Assembly (NCBI GenBank): GCA_029239875.1
Contig: JARBUD010000010.1
Span: 1-64,000, forward strand
DNA length: 64,000 nucleotides
From: Xanthobacteraceae bacterium
GTDB lineage: Bacteria; Pseudomonadota; Alphaproteobacteria; Rhizobiales; Xanthobacteraceae
Direction of reading: 5' to 3'
Part shown: piece by piece, positions 31,208 to 41,564 of the stretch
How positions within the stretch are numbered: the stretch's first letter is position 1
How the letters are laid out: the number at the start of each line of letters is the position of its first letter
Made by a program: the position numbers and the translations under genes
Notes under the pieces: generated by a model
Told to the model about the DNA's origin: nothing
What the model saw: the letters and a program-made list of their open reading frames with translations, nothing else
Database searches by the model: none

Positions 31208-33916
31208 TCACCTCCCCTGCTTTCGCAGCGCCAGCATGGCGAGGCCGATATAGACGAGGCCGATGAGGATGATGACGACGATATCGGTCCACAATTCCGC
31301 GAAGCCCAGCGCCTTGGTGAAGGCGCCGACGCTGACCTGCTGATACCAGGAGGACGGAAAGGCGAGGCCCATCAGCCGCGCGCCGCCCGACAGCGAGGAC
31401 ACCGGCACCAGCAGGCCGGAGAAGTTCACGGCCGGCACGATGGAGATGATGGCGGTGGCGAAGATGGCGGCAACCTGGCTGCTCACGAAGCTGGAGATCA
31501 GCAGCCCGAAGCCGGTGGTCGCCAGCACATAGGCGAGCGAGCCGACCGAGAGCGCGAACAGCGAGCCCTTCACCGGCACGTCGAAGACGAAGCGGGCGAA
31601 GATGACCAGCGTGACGAAGCTGAGGAAGGCGATGACGGCATACGGCAGCTGCTTGCCGAGCAGGAACTCGATCCGCGTCACCGGCGTCGACTGGAAATTG
31701 GTGATGGAGCCGGTCTCCTTCTCCTTCACCACACCCAGCGCCGTCATGATCGCCGGGATCAGCACCAGCATCAGCATGATGACGTTCGGCACCATGGCGT
31801 TCACGCTCTTGAAGGCCTGGTTGTAGCGGAAGCGCGGCTCGATCGTGACCGGCGAGAGCGGCGTCTGCTTGCCGGTCGCGCGCAGCTCCTCGTCGGCGAG
31901 GTAGCTCTGGGCGATGCCCTGCACATAGCCGCGCGTGGTCTCGGCGCGGAACGGCATGGAGCCGTCGAGCCACACGCCGACCTCGGGCTGGCGATCGCGC
32001 GTCAGGTCGCGGCCGAAATCGGGCGGGATCTCGATGGCGAGCTTGAGCTCGCCGCTGCGCAGCCGGCGATCGAGCTCGTCGGTCGAGGAAATCGGCGCAT
32101 GGGTCTCGAAATAGCGCGAGCCCTCGAAGCTCTCCAGCAACTGCCGGCTCTGCGCGCTCCGGTCCTGGTCGAAGGCGGCATAGGGCAGGTTCTCGACGTC
32201 GAAGGAGATGCCGTAGCCGAAGGTGAACAGCAGCAGCAGCGGGCCGCCCAGCGCAAAGGCGAGCCGCGCCGGGTCGCGCACGATCTCCAGCGCCTCGCGC
32301 CGGGCATAGGCCCAGAGCCGGCCGAGATCGAAACGGCGCACATGGGCGGGCGCCGAAGGCCGCTCCTTGAACTCGGCAGCGCCCTCCTCGCGGCCCATGC
32401 CGGCCTCTTCCAGCATGGCGATGAACACCTCCTCCAGGCTGTCCATGCCGCGCTGGCGCTGCAATTCCTCCGGCGTGCCGATGGCCAGCACCTTGCCGGC
32501 GTGCATCAGCGAGATGCGGTCGCAGCGCTCGGCCTCGTTCATGAAATGAGTGGAGAGGAAGATGGTCACGCCGTCCTTACGCGACAGCTCGATCAGCGTG
32601 CGCCAGAACCCGTCGCGCGCCACCGGGTCGACGCCGGAGGTCGGCTCGTCGAGGATCAGGATCTCCGGCTTGTGGATCACCGCCACGGCGAGCTGCAGGC
32701 GCTGGCGGATGCCGAGCGGCAGGCTCTCGGGACGCACGTCGGCGACGCCGGCGAGGTCGAAGCGCTCCATCATCTCGGCCACGCGCCCCTCGACGTCGGG
32801 CAGCTCGAACAGCCGCGCATGCAGCACGAGGTTCTGGCGGACGGTGAGCTCGGCATAGAGCGAGAAGGCCTGCGACATGTAGCCGACGCGCTTGCGGGTC
32901 GCCATGTCGCCGCCGGCCAGCGGCGCGCCGAACAGCTTGGCCTCGCCCTCGCTCGCCGGCAGCAGGCCGGTGAGCATCTTCATGGTCGTGGACTTGCCTG
33001 AGCCGTTGGAGCCGAGGAAGCCGAATATCTCGCCCTTCTCGATGCGGAAATTGACGTGGTCGACGGCGACGAAATCGCCGAAGCGCCGGGTGAGCCCAGT
33101 CGCCTCGATCGCCGGCTCGCCGCCATGGTCGACGCGCGGCAGGTCGGGGAGAGGCTCGGCATCGCCGCGCTCGTCCTGCGGCAGCAAGGCGACGAAGGCG
33201 CGCTCCAGGTCCGGCTCACCGGTCTGCTTGAGGATGTCGGCCGGGCTGCCGGTCGCGAGCACGCGCCCGCCGCTCATGGCCGCCAGCCAGTCGAAGCGCT
33301 CGGCCTCCTCCATATAGGCGGTGGCGACGATGACGCTCATCGACGGCCGGCGCGCCCGCAGCCGCGCCATCAGTTCCCAGAACTGCCGGCGCGAGAGCGG
33401 GTCGATGCCGGTGGTCGGCTCGTCGAGGATGACGAGGTCGGGATCGTGGATCAGCGCGGCGCAGATGCCGAGCTTCTGCTTCATGCCGCCGGAGAGCTTT
33501 CCCGCCGGCCGGTCGGCAAACGCCGCAAGGCCGGTGGCCGCGAGGAGCTCCTCGATGCGCTCGCGCCGCTCGGCCCCGCCCTGCCCGAACAGCCGGCCGA
33601 AGAAGTCGAGGTTCTCGGCGATGGAGAGCGTCGGATAGAGGTTCCGCCCCAGCCCCTGCGGCATGTAGGCGATGCGCCCGCCGGCCTGCCGGCGCCAGCT
33701 GCGCTGGGCCATGTCGCCGCCGAGCACGTGCACCGTGCCCTCCTGGATGCGGGTCACCCCGGCAGCGAGGGAGAGCAGCGTCGACTTGCCGACGCCGTCA
33801 GGCCCGATCAGCCCGGCCATGCAGCCGGCCGGCACCTCGAGGTCGACGCCGTCGAGCGCAACCGTCTTGCCGTAGCGATGTACGGCGCCGGCAAGCGCGA
33901 TGGCGGCCCCGCTCAT
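31208..33916 (-). CDS. Fused ABC transporter: two ATPase domains plus ABC-2 permease (RbbA-like)
   Basis: Two Walker A (GPDGVGKSTLL, GSNGSGKSTTM), LSGGMKQK signature, C-terminal ABC-2 permease. Confidence 0.93.
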   Translation of the reverse strand: MSGAAIALAGAVHRYGKTVALDGVDLEVPAGCMAGLIGPDGVGKSTLLSLAAGVTRIQEGTVHVLGGDMAQRSWRRQAGGRIAYMPQGLGRNLYPTLSIAENLDFFGRLFGQGGAERRERIEELLAATGLAAFADRPAGKLSGGMKQKLGICAALIHDPDLVILDEPTTGIDPLSRRQFWELMARLRARRPSMSVIVATAYMEEAERFDWLAAMSGGRVLATGSPADILKQTGEPDLERAFVALLPQDERGDAEPLPDLPRVDHGGEPAIEATGLTRRFGDFVAVDHVNFRIEKGEIFGFLGSNGSGKSTTMKMLTGLLPASEGEAKLFGAPLAGGDMATRKRVGYMSQAFSLYAELTVRQNLVLHARLFELPDVEGRVAEMMERFDLAGVADVRPESLPLGIRQRLQLAVAVIHKPEILILDEPTSGVDPVARDGFWRTLIELSRKDGVTIFLSTHFMNEAERCDRISLMHAGKVLAIGTPEELQRQRGMDSLEEVFIAMLEEAGMGREEGAAEFKERPSAPAHVRRFDLGRLWAYARREALEIVRDPARLAFALGGPLLLLFTFGYGISFDVENLPYAAFDQDRSAQSRQLLESFEGSRYFETHAPISSTDELDRRLRSGELKLAIEIPPDFGRDLTRDRQPEVGVWLDGSMPFRAETTRGYVQGIAQSYLADEELRATGKQTPLSPVTIEPRFRYNQAFKSVNAMVPNVIMLMLVLIPAIMTALGVVKEKETGSITNFQSTPVTRIEFLLGKQLPYAVIAFLSFVTLVIFARFVFDVPVKGSLFALSVGSLAYVLATTGFGLLISSFVSSQVAAIFATAIISIVPAVNFSGLLVPVSSLSGGARLMGLAFPSSWYQQVSVGAFTKALGFAELWTDIVVIILIGLVYIGLAMLALRKQGR

Positions 33917-34950
33917 TGCGGCAGCTTCACCGCGAGCGTGTCCGGCCAGGGCGTCGCGGGATTGGTGCGCACATAGGCGAGGCCGCGCACCCCGGCCTTC
34001 ACCCGGTCCTCGTACTGGCGCAGCAATTCCGGGGCGATGCGCAGCTTGACGCGGAACATCAGCTTCTCGCGCTCTTCCGCCGTCTCGACCGTCTTCGGCG
34101 TGAACTGCGCGCCGGCGGCGACGAAGCTCACCGTGGCGGGGATGACGTAGTCGGGCGCGGGGTCGAGCACGATGCGCCCCTCGTCGCCGAGCGCCAGCCG
34201 GCCGGCGACGCGCGCGGGCACGAAGATGGTCATGTAGACGTCGGAGAGGTCGAGCAGCGTGACGATGGGCGCACCCGCCGCCACCACCTCGCCGGACTGC
34301 ACGAGCTTGTACTCGACGCGCCCGCGCCGCGGTGCCTTCAGGATGGAATCGTCGATCTGCGACTGGATCCGGGCGACCTCCGCCCGCGCCGCATCGGCCG
34401 CGGCATGGGCTTCGTCGAGCGAGGCCTGCGCGGCGCGCTGGGCGGCGATGGCGACATTGAGCTGGCTCTGGCGCAGATCGAGCGACTGGGCCGTACCATA
34501 GCCGCTCTTCTGCAGCTTGGAGGCCCGCTCGTGCTCCTGCTCGGCGAGGGTGCGCTCGCTATCGCGCTGGGCGATTGCGGCCTCCGCCTCGGCGATCGCC
34601 TTCTCCGAGCGGCGCACCTGCGCCTCCGCCCCGGCGAGCTGGGCTTCCAGCTCCAGCGTGTCCATCCGCGCCACCACCTGGCCGGCATCGACGGTCTGGC
34701 CCTCCTCGGCCAGCACCTGCGATACGCGTCCGGGCAGCTTGGCGGCGACCAGCACCTGTTCGGCCTCGATACGGCCATTGGTCGAGAAGATGTCGGCCGG
34801 CAGGCCGCGACCGGTCAGTTTGTCGATGAGCGACTGCAGCCGGGCGGCGATGCCGGAACCGGAATTGTCCTGCGCCGCCGCCGGCAAGGCGAGGCCGACG
34901 CAGATGAAGGCCGCGAAGAGACAGACCGGCACATGTCGCTGCCTTGCCAT
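33913..34950 (-). CDS. HlyD family periplasmic adaptor (YhiI-like)
   Basis: Signal peptide; VSQVLAEEGQTVDAGQVVARMDTLELEAQLAGAEAQ; coiled coil. Confidence 0.92.
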   Translation of the reverse strand: MARQRHVPVCLFAAFICVGLALPAAAQDNSGSGIAARLQSLIDKLTGRGLPADIFSTNGRIEAEQVLVAAKLPGRVSQVLAEEGQTVDAGQVVARMDTLELEAQLAGAEAQVRRSEKAIAEAEAAIAQRDSERTLAEQEHERASKLQKSGYGTAQSLDLRQSQLNVAIAAQRAAQASLDEAHAAADAARAEVARIQSQIDDSILKAPRRGRVEYKLVQSGEVVAAGAPIVTLLDLSDVYMTIFVPARVAGRLALGDEGRIVLDPAPDYVIPATVSFVAAGAQFTPKTVETAEEREKLMFRVKLRIAPELLRQYEDRVKAGVRGLAYVRTNPATPWPDTLAVKLPQ

Positions 34951-35135
34951 TCACGACTCCGTAGGATTCCAACCCAGCACTCCCTGCAACATGACGCGCT
35001 GGGGTGCGTTCGCCAAGATGGAGGATAACCCTGATGGAGGATAACACTTACGCGACAGCGTCTTGACCGCGATCAACGACCGCGCCGCAATGGGCGGGCT
35101 TCATGCCGCCGCCAAGCAAGCGCCGAGGACATGCG

Positions 35136-36119
35136 ATGAAGGCCATGGTTCTGCATGCCTATGGGGAGAGGCTGCGGCTCGAGGAGCGCCCGCTGCCCAT
35201 CCCCGGTGCCGGCGAGATAAGGGTGCGGGTCGAGGCCTGCGCGGTGTGCCGCACCGACCTGCATGTGGTCGACGGCGAACTGCCGCTGGGAAAGCTGCCG
35301 GTGGTTCCGGGCCACGAGATCGTCGGCATCGTCGAGGCCTTGGGCGAGGGCGTCGCGGCCCCGGCCATCGGCACCCGCGTGGGCATCCCCTGGCTCGGCC
35401 ATACCTGCGGGGCCTGCCCCTATTGCCGCTCGCACCATGAGAATCTGTGCGACGACCCGCTGTTCACCGGCTACACGCGCGACGGCGGCTTCGCCACCCA
35501 TGTGGTGGCGGATGCGGCCTTCTGCTTTCCGCTCGACGGCTTCGCCGATCCGGTCGCCGCCGCGCCGATGATGTGCGCCGGGCTGATCGGCTGGCGCACG
35601 CTGAAGATGGCGGGCGAGGCACAGCGCGTCGGCATCTACGGCTTCGGCGCCGCCGCCCATCTCATCGCGCAGGTCTGCCGCTGGCAGGGGCGCGAGGTCT
35701 ACGCCTTCACCCGTGCGGGCGACGCGAAGGCGCAGGAGCTGGCGCTCTCGCTCGGCGCGCGCTGGGCGGGAGGTTCAGACGAGGCGCCGCCGGAGCCGCT
35801 CGACGCGGCCCTGATCTTCGCCCCTGTCGGCGCGCTGGTGCCCACCGCCTTGCGGGCGGTCGCCAAGGGCGGGCGCGTGGTGTGCGGCGGCATCCATATG
35901 AGCGACATCCCGCAATTCCCCTATGCCATCCTGTGGGAGGAGCGGCAGGTCGTCTCCGTCGCCAATCTCACCCGCGAGGACGCGACCGAGTTCCTTGCCA
36001 TCGCCCCCAAGGCCGGCGTCACCGCCACGACCACCACCTATCCGCTGGAGCAGGCCAACGAAGCTCTGGCGGATCTGCGCGCCGGGCGCTTCCAGGGCGC
36101 GGCGGTGCTTGTGCCGTGA
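35136..36119 (+). CDS. Zinc-dependent alcohol dehydrogenase family protein
   Basis: CAVCRTDLHVVDGELP; GHEIVGIV; CGACPYCRSHHENLC. Confidence 0.95.
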   Translation: MKAMVLHAYGERLRLEERPLPIPGAGEIRVRVEACAVCRTDLHVVDGELPLGKLPVVPGHEIVGIVEALGEGVAAPAIGTRVGIPWLGHTCGACPYCRSHHENLCDDPLFTGYTRDGGFATHVVADAAFCFPLDGFADPVAAAPMMCAGLIGWRTLKMAGEAQRVGIYGFGAAAHLIAQVCRWQGREVYAFTRAGDAKAQELALSLGARWAGGSDEAPPEPLDAALIFAPVGALVPTALRAVAKGGRVVCGGIHMSDIPQFPYAILWEERQVVSVANLTREDATEFLAIAPKAGVTATTTTYPLEQANEALADLRAGRFQGAAVLVP

Positions 36120-36197
36120 TGCTGGTGTCATGACGCTGGCGCCCTAATTCACCCTTCGCCTTCACCCTTCCCGAGCCAAATGCAGGAGAGGACGCCC

Positions 36198-38570
36198 ATG
36201 CCGGCCGAGTCGACCCCCACGCTGAGCCCCGACCTCGCGACGCGCATGAACGCCTGGTGGCGGGCGGCGAACTATCTCTCGGTCGGCCAGATCTACCTGC
36301 TCGCCAACCCGCTGCTGCGCGAGAAGCTGACGCTCGATCACGTCAAGCCGCGCCTGCTCGGCCATTGGGGCACGACGCCCGGGCTGAACTTCATCTATGT
36401 CCACCTCAACCGCGTCATCAACGACACCGGCGCCGAGGTGCTGTTCATCGCCGGCCCCGGCCACGGGGCGCCCGGCGTGGTGGCCGCGACCTATCTCGAA
36501 GGCACCTATTCCGAGCTCTACCCGGACGTCTCGCAGGACGAGGCCGGCCTGTGCCGGCTGTTCCGCCAGTTCTCCTTCCCGGGCGGCATTCCCAGCCACG
36601 CGGCGCCGGAGACCCCCGGCTCGATCCATGAGGGCGGCGAGCTCGGCTATTCGCTCTCACATGCCTATGGCGCGGTGCTCGACAATCCCGACCTGGTCGT
36701 CGCCTGCGTGGTCGGCGACGGCGAGGCCGAGACCGGCCCGCTCGCCACCTCCTGGCACGGCAACAAGTTCCTCAATCCGGCCGCGGACGGCGCGGTGCTG
36801 CCGATCCTGCACCTCAACGGCTACAAGATCGCCAACCCCACCGTGCTCGCCCGCATCTCGCCGGAGGAGCTCAAGTGCCTGATGGAAGGCTTCGGCTACG
36901 CGCCGATCTTCGTCGAGGGCGACGAGCCGGAGGCGATGCACCAGTTGATGGCGGCCGCGCTCGACAAGGCCTTCGCCGACATCCGCGCCATCCAGAAGGC
37001 GGCGCGCGAGGGCGGCGACACGCAGCGCCCGCGCTGGCCGATGATCGTGCTGCGGAGCCCCAAGGGCTGGACCGGCCCGAAGACGGTCGACGGCAAGAAG
37101 GCCGAGGGCTTCTGGCGCTCGCACCAGGTGCCGTTCTCCGACATGTCGAAGCCCGAGCACCTCACCCTGCTCGAAGAGTGGATGAAGAGCTACAAGCCGG
37201 AGGAGCTGTTTGACGAGGCCGGGCACCTGCGTCCCGAGATCGCCTCGCTCTCGCCCGCCGGCGAGAAGCGCATGAGCGCCAACCCGCACGCCAATGGCGG
37301 CGCGCTGCGCCGGCCGCTGCGCCTGCCCGACTTCACCACCTATGCCGTCGACGTGCCGCATCCTGGCGGCGTCGAGCTGGAATCGACCTACATCATGGGC
37401 ACCTTCCTGCGCGACGTGATGAAGGCCAACGGGGACGCGAAGAACTTCCGCGTCTTCGGCCCGGACGAGACCGCCTCCAACCGGCTGCAGGCGCTGTTCG
37501 AGGTCACCAACCGCGCCTGGGACGCGGAGAAGCTCGACTATGACGACCACCTCGCCCGCGACGGCCGGGTGATGGAGATGCTCTCCGAGCACATGTGCCA
37601 GGGCTGGCTGGAGGGCTATCTTCTCACCGGCCGGCACGGGCTGTTCTCCTGCTACGAGGCGTTCATCCACATCATCGATTCAATGTTCAACCAGCACGCC
37701 AAATGGCTGAAGTCCTCGAAGGAGGTGGAGTGGCGCCGGCCCATCGCCTCGCTCAACTATTTGCTGACCTCGCATGTCTGGCGGCAGGACCATAACGGCT
37801 TCAGCCATCAGGACCCGGGCTTCATCGACCATGTGGTGAACAAGAAGGCGGACATCGTCCGCGTCTACCTGCCGCCGGACGCCAACACCCTGCTCTACGT
37901 CACCGACCACTGCCTGAAGAGCTGGAACCGGGTGAACGTCATCGTCGCCGGCAAGCAGCCGGCGCCGCAATGGCTCGACATGGATGCCGCCATCAAGCAC
38001 TGCGCGGCGGGCATCGGCACCTGGGAATGGGCGAGCACGGATGAGGGCGTCGAGCCGGACGTCGTGCTCGCCTGCGCCGGCGACGTCCCAACGCTGGAGA
38101 CGCTCGCCGCCACCGACCTGCTGCGCGGGTATTTCCCCGATCTCAAGGTGCGGGTGGTCAACGTCGTCGACCTGATGACGCTGCAGCCGAAGTCGGAGCA
38201 CCCGCACGGGCTGTCGGAGGCGGATTTCGACGCGCTGTTCACCAGGGACAAGCCGGTGATCTTCGCCTATCACGGCTATCCCTGGCTCATCCACCGCCTC
38301 GCCTATCGCCGCACCAACCACAACAACATGCATGTGCGCGGCTATATCGAGGAGGGCTCGACCACCACGCCCTTCGACATGGTGGTGCGCAACCGGCTCG
38401 ACCGCTTCCACCTCGTCGCCGACGTGATCGAGCGGGTGCCGAAGCTCTCCGGCAATGTGCATGTACGCCAGGCGATCCGCGACAAGCTGACCGAGCATGC
38501 GCGCTACATCCGCGCCCACGGGCTCGACATGCCGGAGGTACGCGACTGGCGCTGGCCGGGAAGCGAATGA
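36198..38570 (+). CDS. xfp: Phosphoketolase (xylulose-5-P/fructose-6-P)
   Basis: [51 protein letters not shown] before 36198. Confidence 0.95.
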   Translation: MPAESTPTLSPDLATRMNAWWRAANYLSVGQIYLLANPLLREKLTLDHVKPRLLGHWGTTPGLNFIYVHLNRVINDTGAEVLFIAGPGHGAPGVVAATYLEGTYSELYPDVSQDEAGLCRLFRQFSFPGGIPSHAAPETPGSIHEGGELGYSLSHAYGAVLDNPDLVVACVVGDGEAETGPLATSWHGNKFLNPAADGAVLPILHLNGYKIANPTVLARISPEELKCLMEGFGYAPIFVEGDEPEAMHQLMAAALDKAFADIRAIQKAAREGGDTQRPRWPMIVLRSPKGWTGPKTVDGKKAEGFWRSHQVPFSDMSKPEHLTLLEEWMKSYKPEELFDEAGHLRPEIASLSPAGEKRMSANPHANGGALRRPLRLPDFTTYAVDVPHPGGVELESTYIMGTFLRDVMKANGDAKNFRVFGPDETASNRLQALFEVTNRAWDAEKLDYDDHLARDGRVMEMLSEHMCQGWLEGYLLTGRHGLFSCYEAFIHIIDSMFNQHAKWLKSSKEVEWRRPIASLNYLLTSHVWRQDHNGFSHQDPGFIDHVVNKKADIVRVYLPPDANTLLYVTDHCLKSWNRVNVIVAGKQPAPQWLDMDAAIKHCAAGIGTWEWASTDEGVEPDVVLACAGDVPTLETLAATDLLRGYFPDLKVRVVNVVDLMTLQPKSEHPHGLSEADFDALFTRDKPVIFAYHGYPWLIHRLAYRRTNHNNMHVRGYIEEGSTTTPFDMVVRNRLDRFHLVADVIERVPKLSGNVHVRQAIRDKLTEHARYIRAHGLDMPEVRDWRWPGSE

Positions 38571-38670
38571 GGGCTGCATGACCTTCGGTCACTGACAGGC
38601 CGCGGACAGGTCGCCGACGCTAGCGTGCCGGCGTTCGCTGCTTCCAGCGGACTGTCAGGAACGGAACGTC

Positions 38671-38952
38671 ATGCAGAAGATCCTCTTCGCCCTGTCTGCC
38701 CTCGCCATCGTCGCGCCGGCGGCCGTCACCTCCGCCGCCGCCGGACCGGCCTGCACCACGGAAGCCAAGGACAAGTGGCTGCCCGAGGACGCCATGAAGG
38801 CGAAGGTCGCCGAGATGGGCTACCAGAAGATCAAGACCTTCAAGGTCTCCGGCAGCTGCTACGAGATCTACGGCTACACCAAGGACAACAAGAAGGCCGA
38901 GGTCTACTTCAACCCCGTCACCGGCGCGGTCGTGAAGTCCGAGATCGATTGA
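38671..38952 (+). CDS. PepSY domain protein, secreted
   Basis: Signal peptide; KAKVAEMGYQKIKTFKVSGSCYEIYGYTKDNKKAEVYFNPVTGAVVKSEID. Confidence 0.88.
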   Translation: MQKILFALSALAIVAPAAVTSAAAGPACTTEAKDKWLPEDAMKAKVAEMGYQKIKTFKVSGSCYEIYGYTKDNKKAEVYFNPVTGAVVKSEID

Positions 38953-39527
38953 TGACGCAGCAGATGGCGCAGGCCGGGGCGATGGCCCCGGCCGCGGGCG
39001 CGGGCGTCCGAGTGTGGGACCCGGTCGTGCGCCTGTTCCACTGGACCGTCGTCGCCGGCTGCGTCCTCAACCTGTTCGTCCTCGAGGACGGCGAGCTCCC
39101 GCACGAGATCGTCGGCTACGTCGTGGCGGCGGCGCTCGTCGTCCGCTTCGTCTGGGGATTCGTCGGCACGAAGCATGCGCGTTTCTCGGACTTCGTGCCG
39201 ACGCCCTCCCGCCTGAACGCCTATGTCGCGGCGCTCCTGCGCGGCCGCGAGCCGCGCCTGCTCGGCCACAATCCGGCCGGGGCGGTGATGATGCTGGCGC
39301 TCATGGTGCTGCTCGCCGGCGTGTCCGTCACCGGCTGGATGACGACGCTCGACGCGTTCTGGGGAGAGGACTGGCTGGAAGGGCTGCACGAAGGCCTCGC
39401 CAATGCCATACTGGTGCTCGCCCTGCTGCACGCGGCGGCCGCCCTGTTCGAAAGCTGGCGCCACCGCGAGAACCTGGTCTGGGCGATGGTGACGGGACGC
39501 AAGAAGTCCATGGGTGCGAGGCCGTGA
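38952..39527 (+). CDS. Cytochrome b561-type domain protein
   Basis: VWDPVVRLFHWTVVAGCVLN; GYVVAAALVVRFVWGFVGTKHARF; TGATG overlap with PepSY gene. Confidence 0.9.
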   Translation: MTQQMAQAGAMAPAAGAGVRVWDPVVRLFHWTVVAGCVLNLFVLEDGELPHEIVGYVVAAALVVRFVWGFVGTKHARFSDFVPTPSRLNAYVAALLRGREPRLLGHNPAGAVMMLALMVLLAGVSVTGWMTTLDAFWGEDWLEGLHEGLANAILVLALLHAAAALFESWRHRENLVWAMVTGRKKSMGARP

Positions 39528-39534
39528 GAAAGCC

Positions 39535-40209
39535 TTGAGGCTGTTGCTGGTCGAAGACAGCCCCCGGCTGCGCGAGCTGGTGGGCGAGACGATACGCGGC
39601 GCCGGCTGGCGGCTCGACGCCGTCGGCAGCGCGTCCGAGGCCGACGCCGCGCTCGCGAGCACCCGCTACGACCTGATCCTGCTCGACCTCGGCCTGCCGG
39701 ACGGCGACGGGCTCGACCTGCTGCGCGACCTGCGCGCGCGCCGGGACGCGACGCCGGTGCTGGTGCTCACCGCCCGCGGCGCGGTCGACGAGCGCATCGC
39801 CGGCCTCGACGCCGGGGCGGACGACTACCTCGCCAAGCCCTTCAACAACGGCGAACTGCTTGCCCGGGCGCGGGCGCTGCTGCGCCGCGCGCCGCTCTCC
39901 TCGCATCCGGTGCTGGAGGCGGGCGCCCTGCGCTACGATCCCGCCACCCACGAGGTGCGCTGCGGCGAGGAGGTGCTGGGCCTCGCGCCGCGCGAGCGGG
40001 CGATGCTGGAGATATTGATGCGCAATGTCGGGCGGGTGACGCCCAAGCGCGGGCTGGAGGAGAAGCTCTCCGAATTCGACGGCGAGATGAGCCCGAACGC
40101 CATCGAGGTCATGCTCTCGCGCCTGCGCCGCAAGCTCGCCCCCTACACCACCGGCACCGCCATCGAGACGGTGCGCGGCGTCGGCTACCTGCTGCGCGAG
40201 ACCGAGTGA
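39535..40209 (+). CDS. OmpR/PhoB-type response regulator
   Basis: LRLLLVEDSPRLRELVGE; LILLDLGLPDGDGLDLL; LTARGAVDERIAGLDAGADDYLAKPF; non-ATG start likely. Confidence 0.94.
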   Translation: MRLLLVEDSPRLRELVGETIRGAGWRLDAVGSASEADAALASTRYDLILLDLGLPDGDGLDLLRDLRARRDATPVLVLTARGAVDERIAGLDAGADDYLAKPFNNGELLARARALLRRAPLSSHPVLEAGALRYDPATHEVRCGEEVLGLAPRERAMLEILMRNVGRVTPKRGLEEKLSEFDGEMSPNAIEVMLSRLRRKLAPYTTGTAIETVRGVGYLLRETE

Positions 40210-41564
40210 TGCCCACGGGGGCAAGGCGGCCGCTCGGGCGCATCGTCGCCCTGCGCATCGTGCTCTTCGCCGCGCTCGCCATGCTGGCGCAGCTCGTCGC
40301 GGTGCTCGTCGAATATGGCCGCGACCCGGAATATCTCTCACTGCTCGCGCTGGAGCAGGAGACGGACGCGCTCGCCGCCGGGCTGACGCACAGGGGCACG
40401 CACCTCGCCTACCAGTTGCCCGCGGCGCTCGACGGGCGCTACGGCACGGACGATTCCGGCTATGTCGCGCGGGTGCGCACCGCGAGCGGCGTGGTGCTGT
40501 TCTCCCATTGCGACGATGCCTGCACGCAGCACTTCCTCCCGCTCGAGCTCAACCCGCCGACCTTCTGGCTGCGCGTCATCAGCCCCGGCTATCCATTGTC
40601 CTTCGCCGGCGGGCGCATCATCGAGAGCGGCGACCAGAGGATCTTCTTCGAGATCGCCATGAGCGGCGACACCCAGCACGTGGTGTGGGAGGTGCTGGCC
40701 GACGAGGTGCTCGATCACATGATCCTGCCGATGAGCCTGACGCTCATCTTCGTGCTCGGCGCGAGCCTCCTCTCCATCCGCTCGGCGCTGCGGCCGGTAA
40801 CGGCGGCGGCGGAGAAGGCGGAACATCTCGACCCGCTCAGCCCGGATGCGCGGATCGAGGAGGCGGGCATGCCGCGCGAGATCGCCCAGCTCGCCGGCGC
40901 GGTGAACCGCTCCTATGCCCGCACCCGCGAATTGATGAGCGCGCAGAAGCTGTTCACCTCCGCCATCGCCCACGAGATCCGCACCCCGCTCGCGGTCATC
41001 CGGCTGGAGCTGGAGCGCATCGACCATCCCGCCGCCCGGCGCGCGACCGCCGAGCTCGACGAGCTCGGCCATTTCGTCGAACAGCTGGTCACGCTGGCGC
41101 GGCTGGAGGCCTCCGACCGCAGCGGCTTCGTGCCGGTGGCGCTCGACGAGCTCGGCCGCGACATCACCGGCACGCTGGCGCCCTTCGTCTATGCCCGCGG
41201 CGCCTCCATCGCCTTCGAGGGCGAGCCGGGGCCGGTGGTGCTCGGCCATGCCGCGCTGCTGAAGGACGCGGCACGCAACCTGATCGAGAACGCGGTGCGC
41301 CATGGCGGGGCGGGCGTCTCCATCCTCGTCTCGGCCGGACCCGGCGCGGTGCTCACGGTGAGCGACGACGGCGTCGGCTTCGAGCCGGCGGGCGGCGAGG
41401 CGCCGCATTACCGGCGCGCCGGCGGGCTCGGCATCGGGCTGGAGATCGTCCGCCGCATCGCCACGCTGCATGGCGGGCGGCTGGAAGTCGAGCGCATCGC
41501 CCCGCACGGCACGTGCGCGCGCCTCGTCTTCCCGCCGGCGGGCGAGGTCACACCCGCTCGATGA
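40209..41564 (+). CDS. Sensor histidine kinase
   Basis: AIAHEIRTPLAVIRLELERI (H box); NLIENAVRHG (N box); LGIGLEIVRRIATLHGGRLEV. Confidence 0.95.
   Translation: MPTGARRPLGRIVALRIVLFAALAMLAQLVAVLVEYGRDPEYLSLLALEQETDALAAGLTHRGTHLAYQLPAALDGRYGTDDSGYVARVRTASGVVLFSHCDDACTQHFLPLELNPPTFWLRVISPGYPLSFAGGRIIESGDQRIFFEIAMSGDTQHVVWEVLADEVLDHMILPMSLTLIFVLGASLLSIRSALRPVTAAAEKAEHLDPLSPDARIEEAGMPREIAQLAGAVNRSYARTRELMSAQKLFTSAIAHEIRTPLAVIRLELERIDHPAARRATAELDELGHFVEQLVTLARLEASDRSGFVPVALDELGRDITGTLAPFVYARGASIAFEGEPGPVVLGHAALLKDAARNLIENAVRHGGAGVSILVSAGPGAVLTVSDDGVGFEPAGGEAPHYRRAGGLGIGLEIVRRIATLHGGRLEVERIAPHGTCARLVFPPAGEVTPAR

Noticed and set aside
31206-31973. 5' extension of the permease ORF (30084-31973)
   Set aside because: Upstream part is an out-of-frame overlap with the RbbA-like gene; ATG at 31205 begins the real permease
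40206-40209. Response-regulator/kinase overlap as a possible fusion or frameshift
   Set aside because: Ordinary GTGATG start/stop overlap; both proteins are complete
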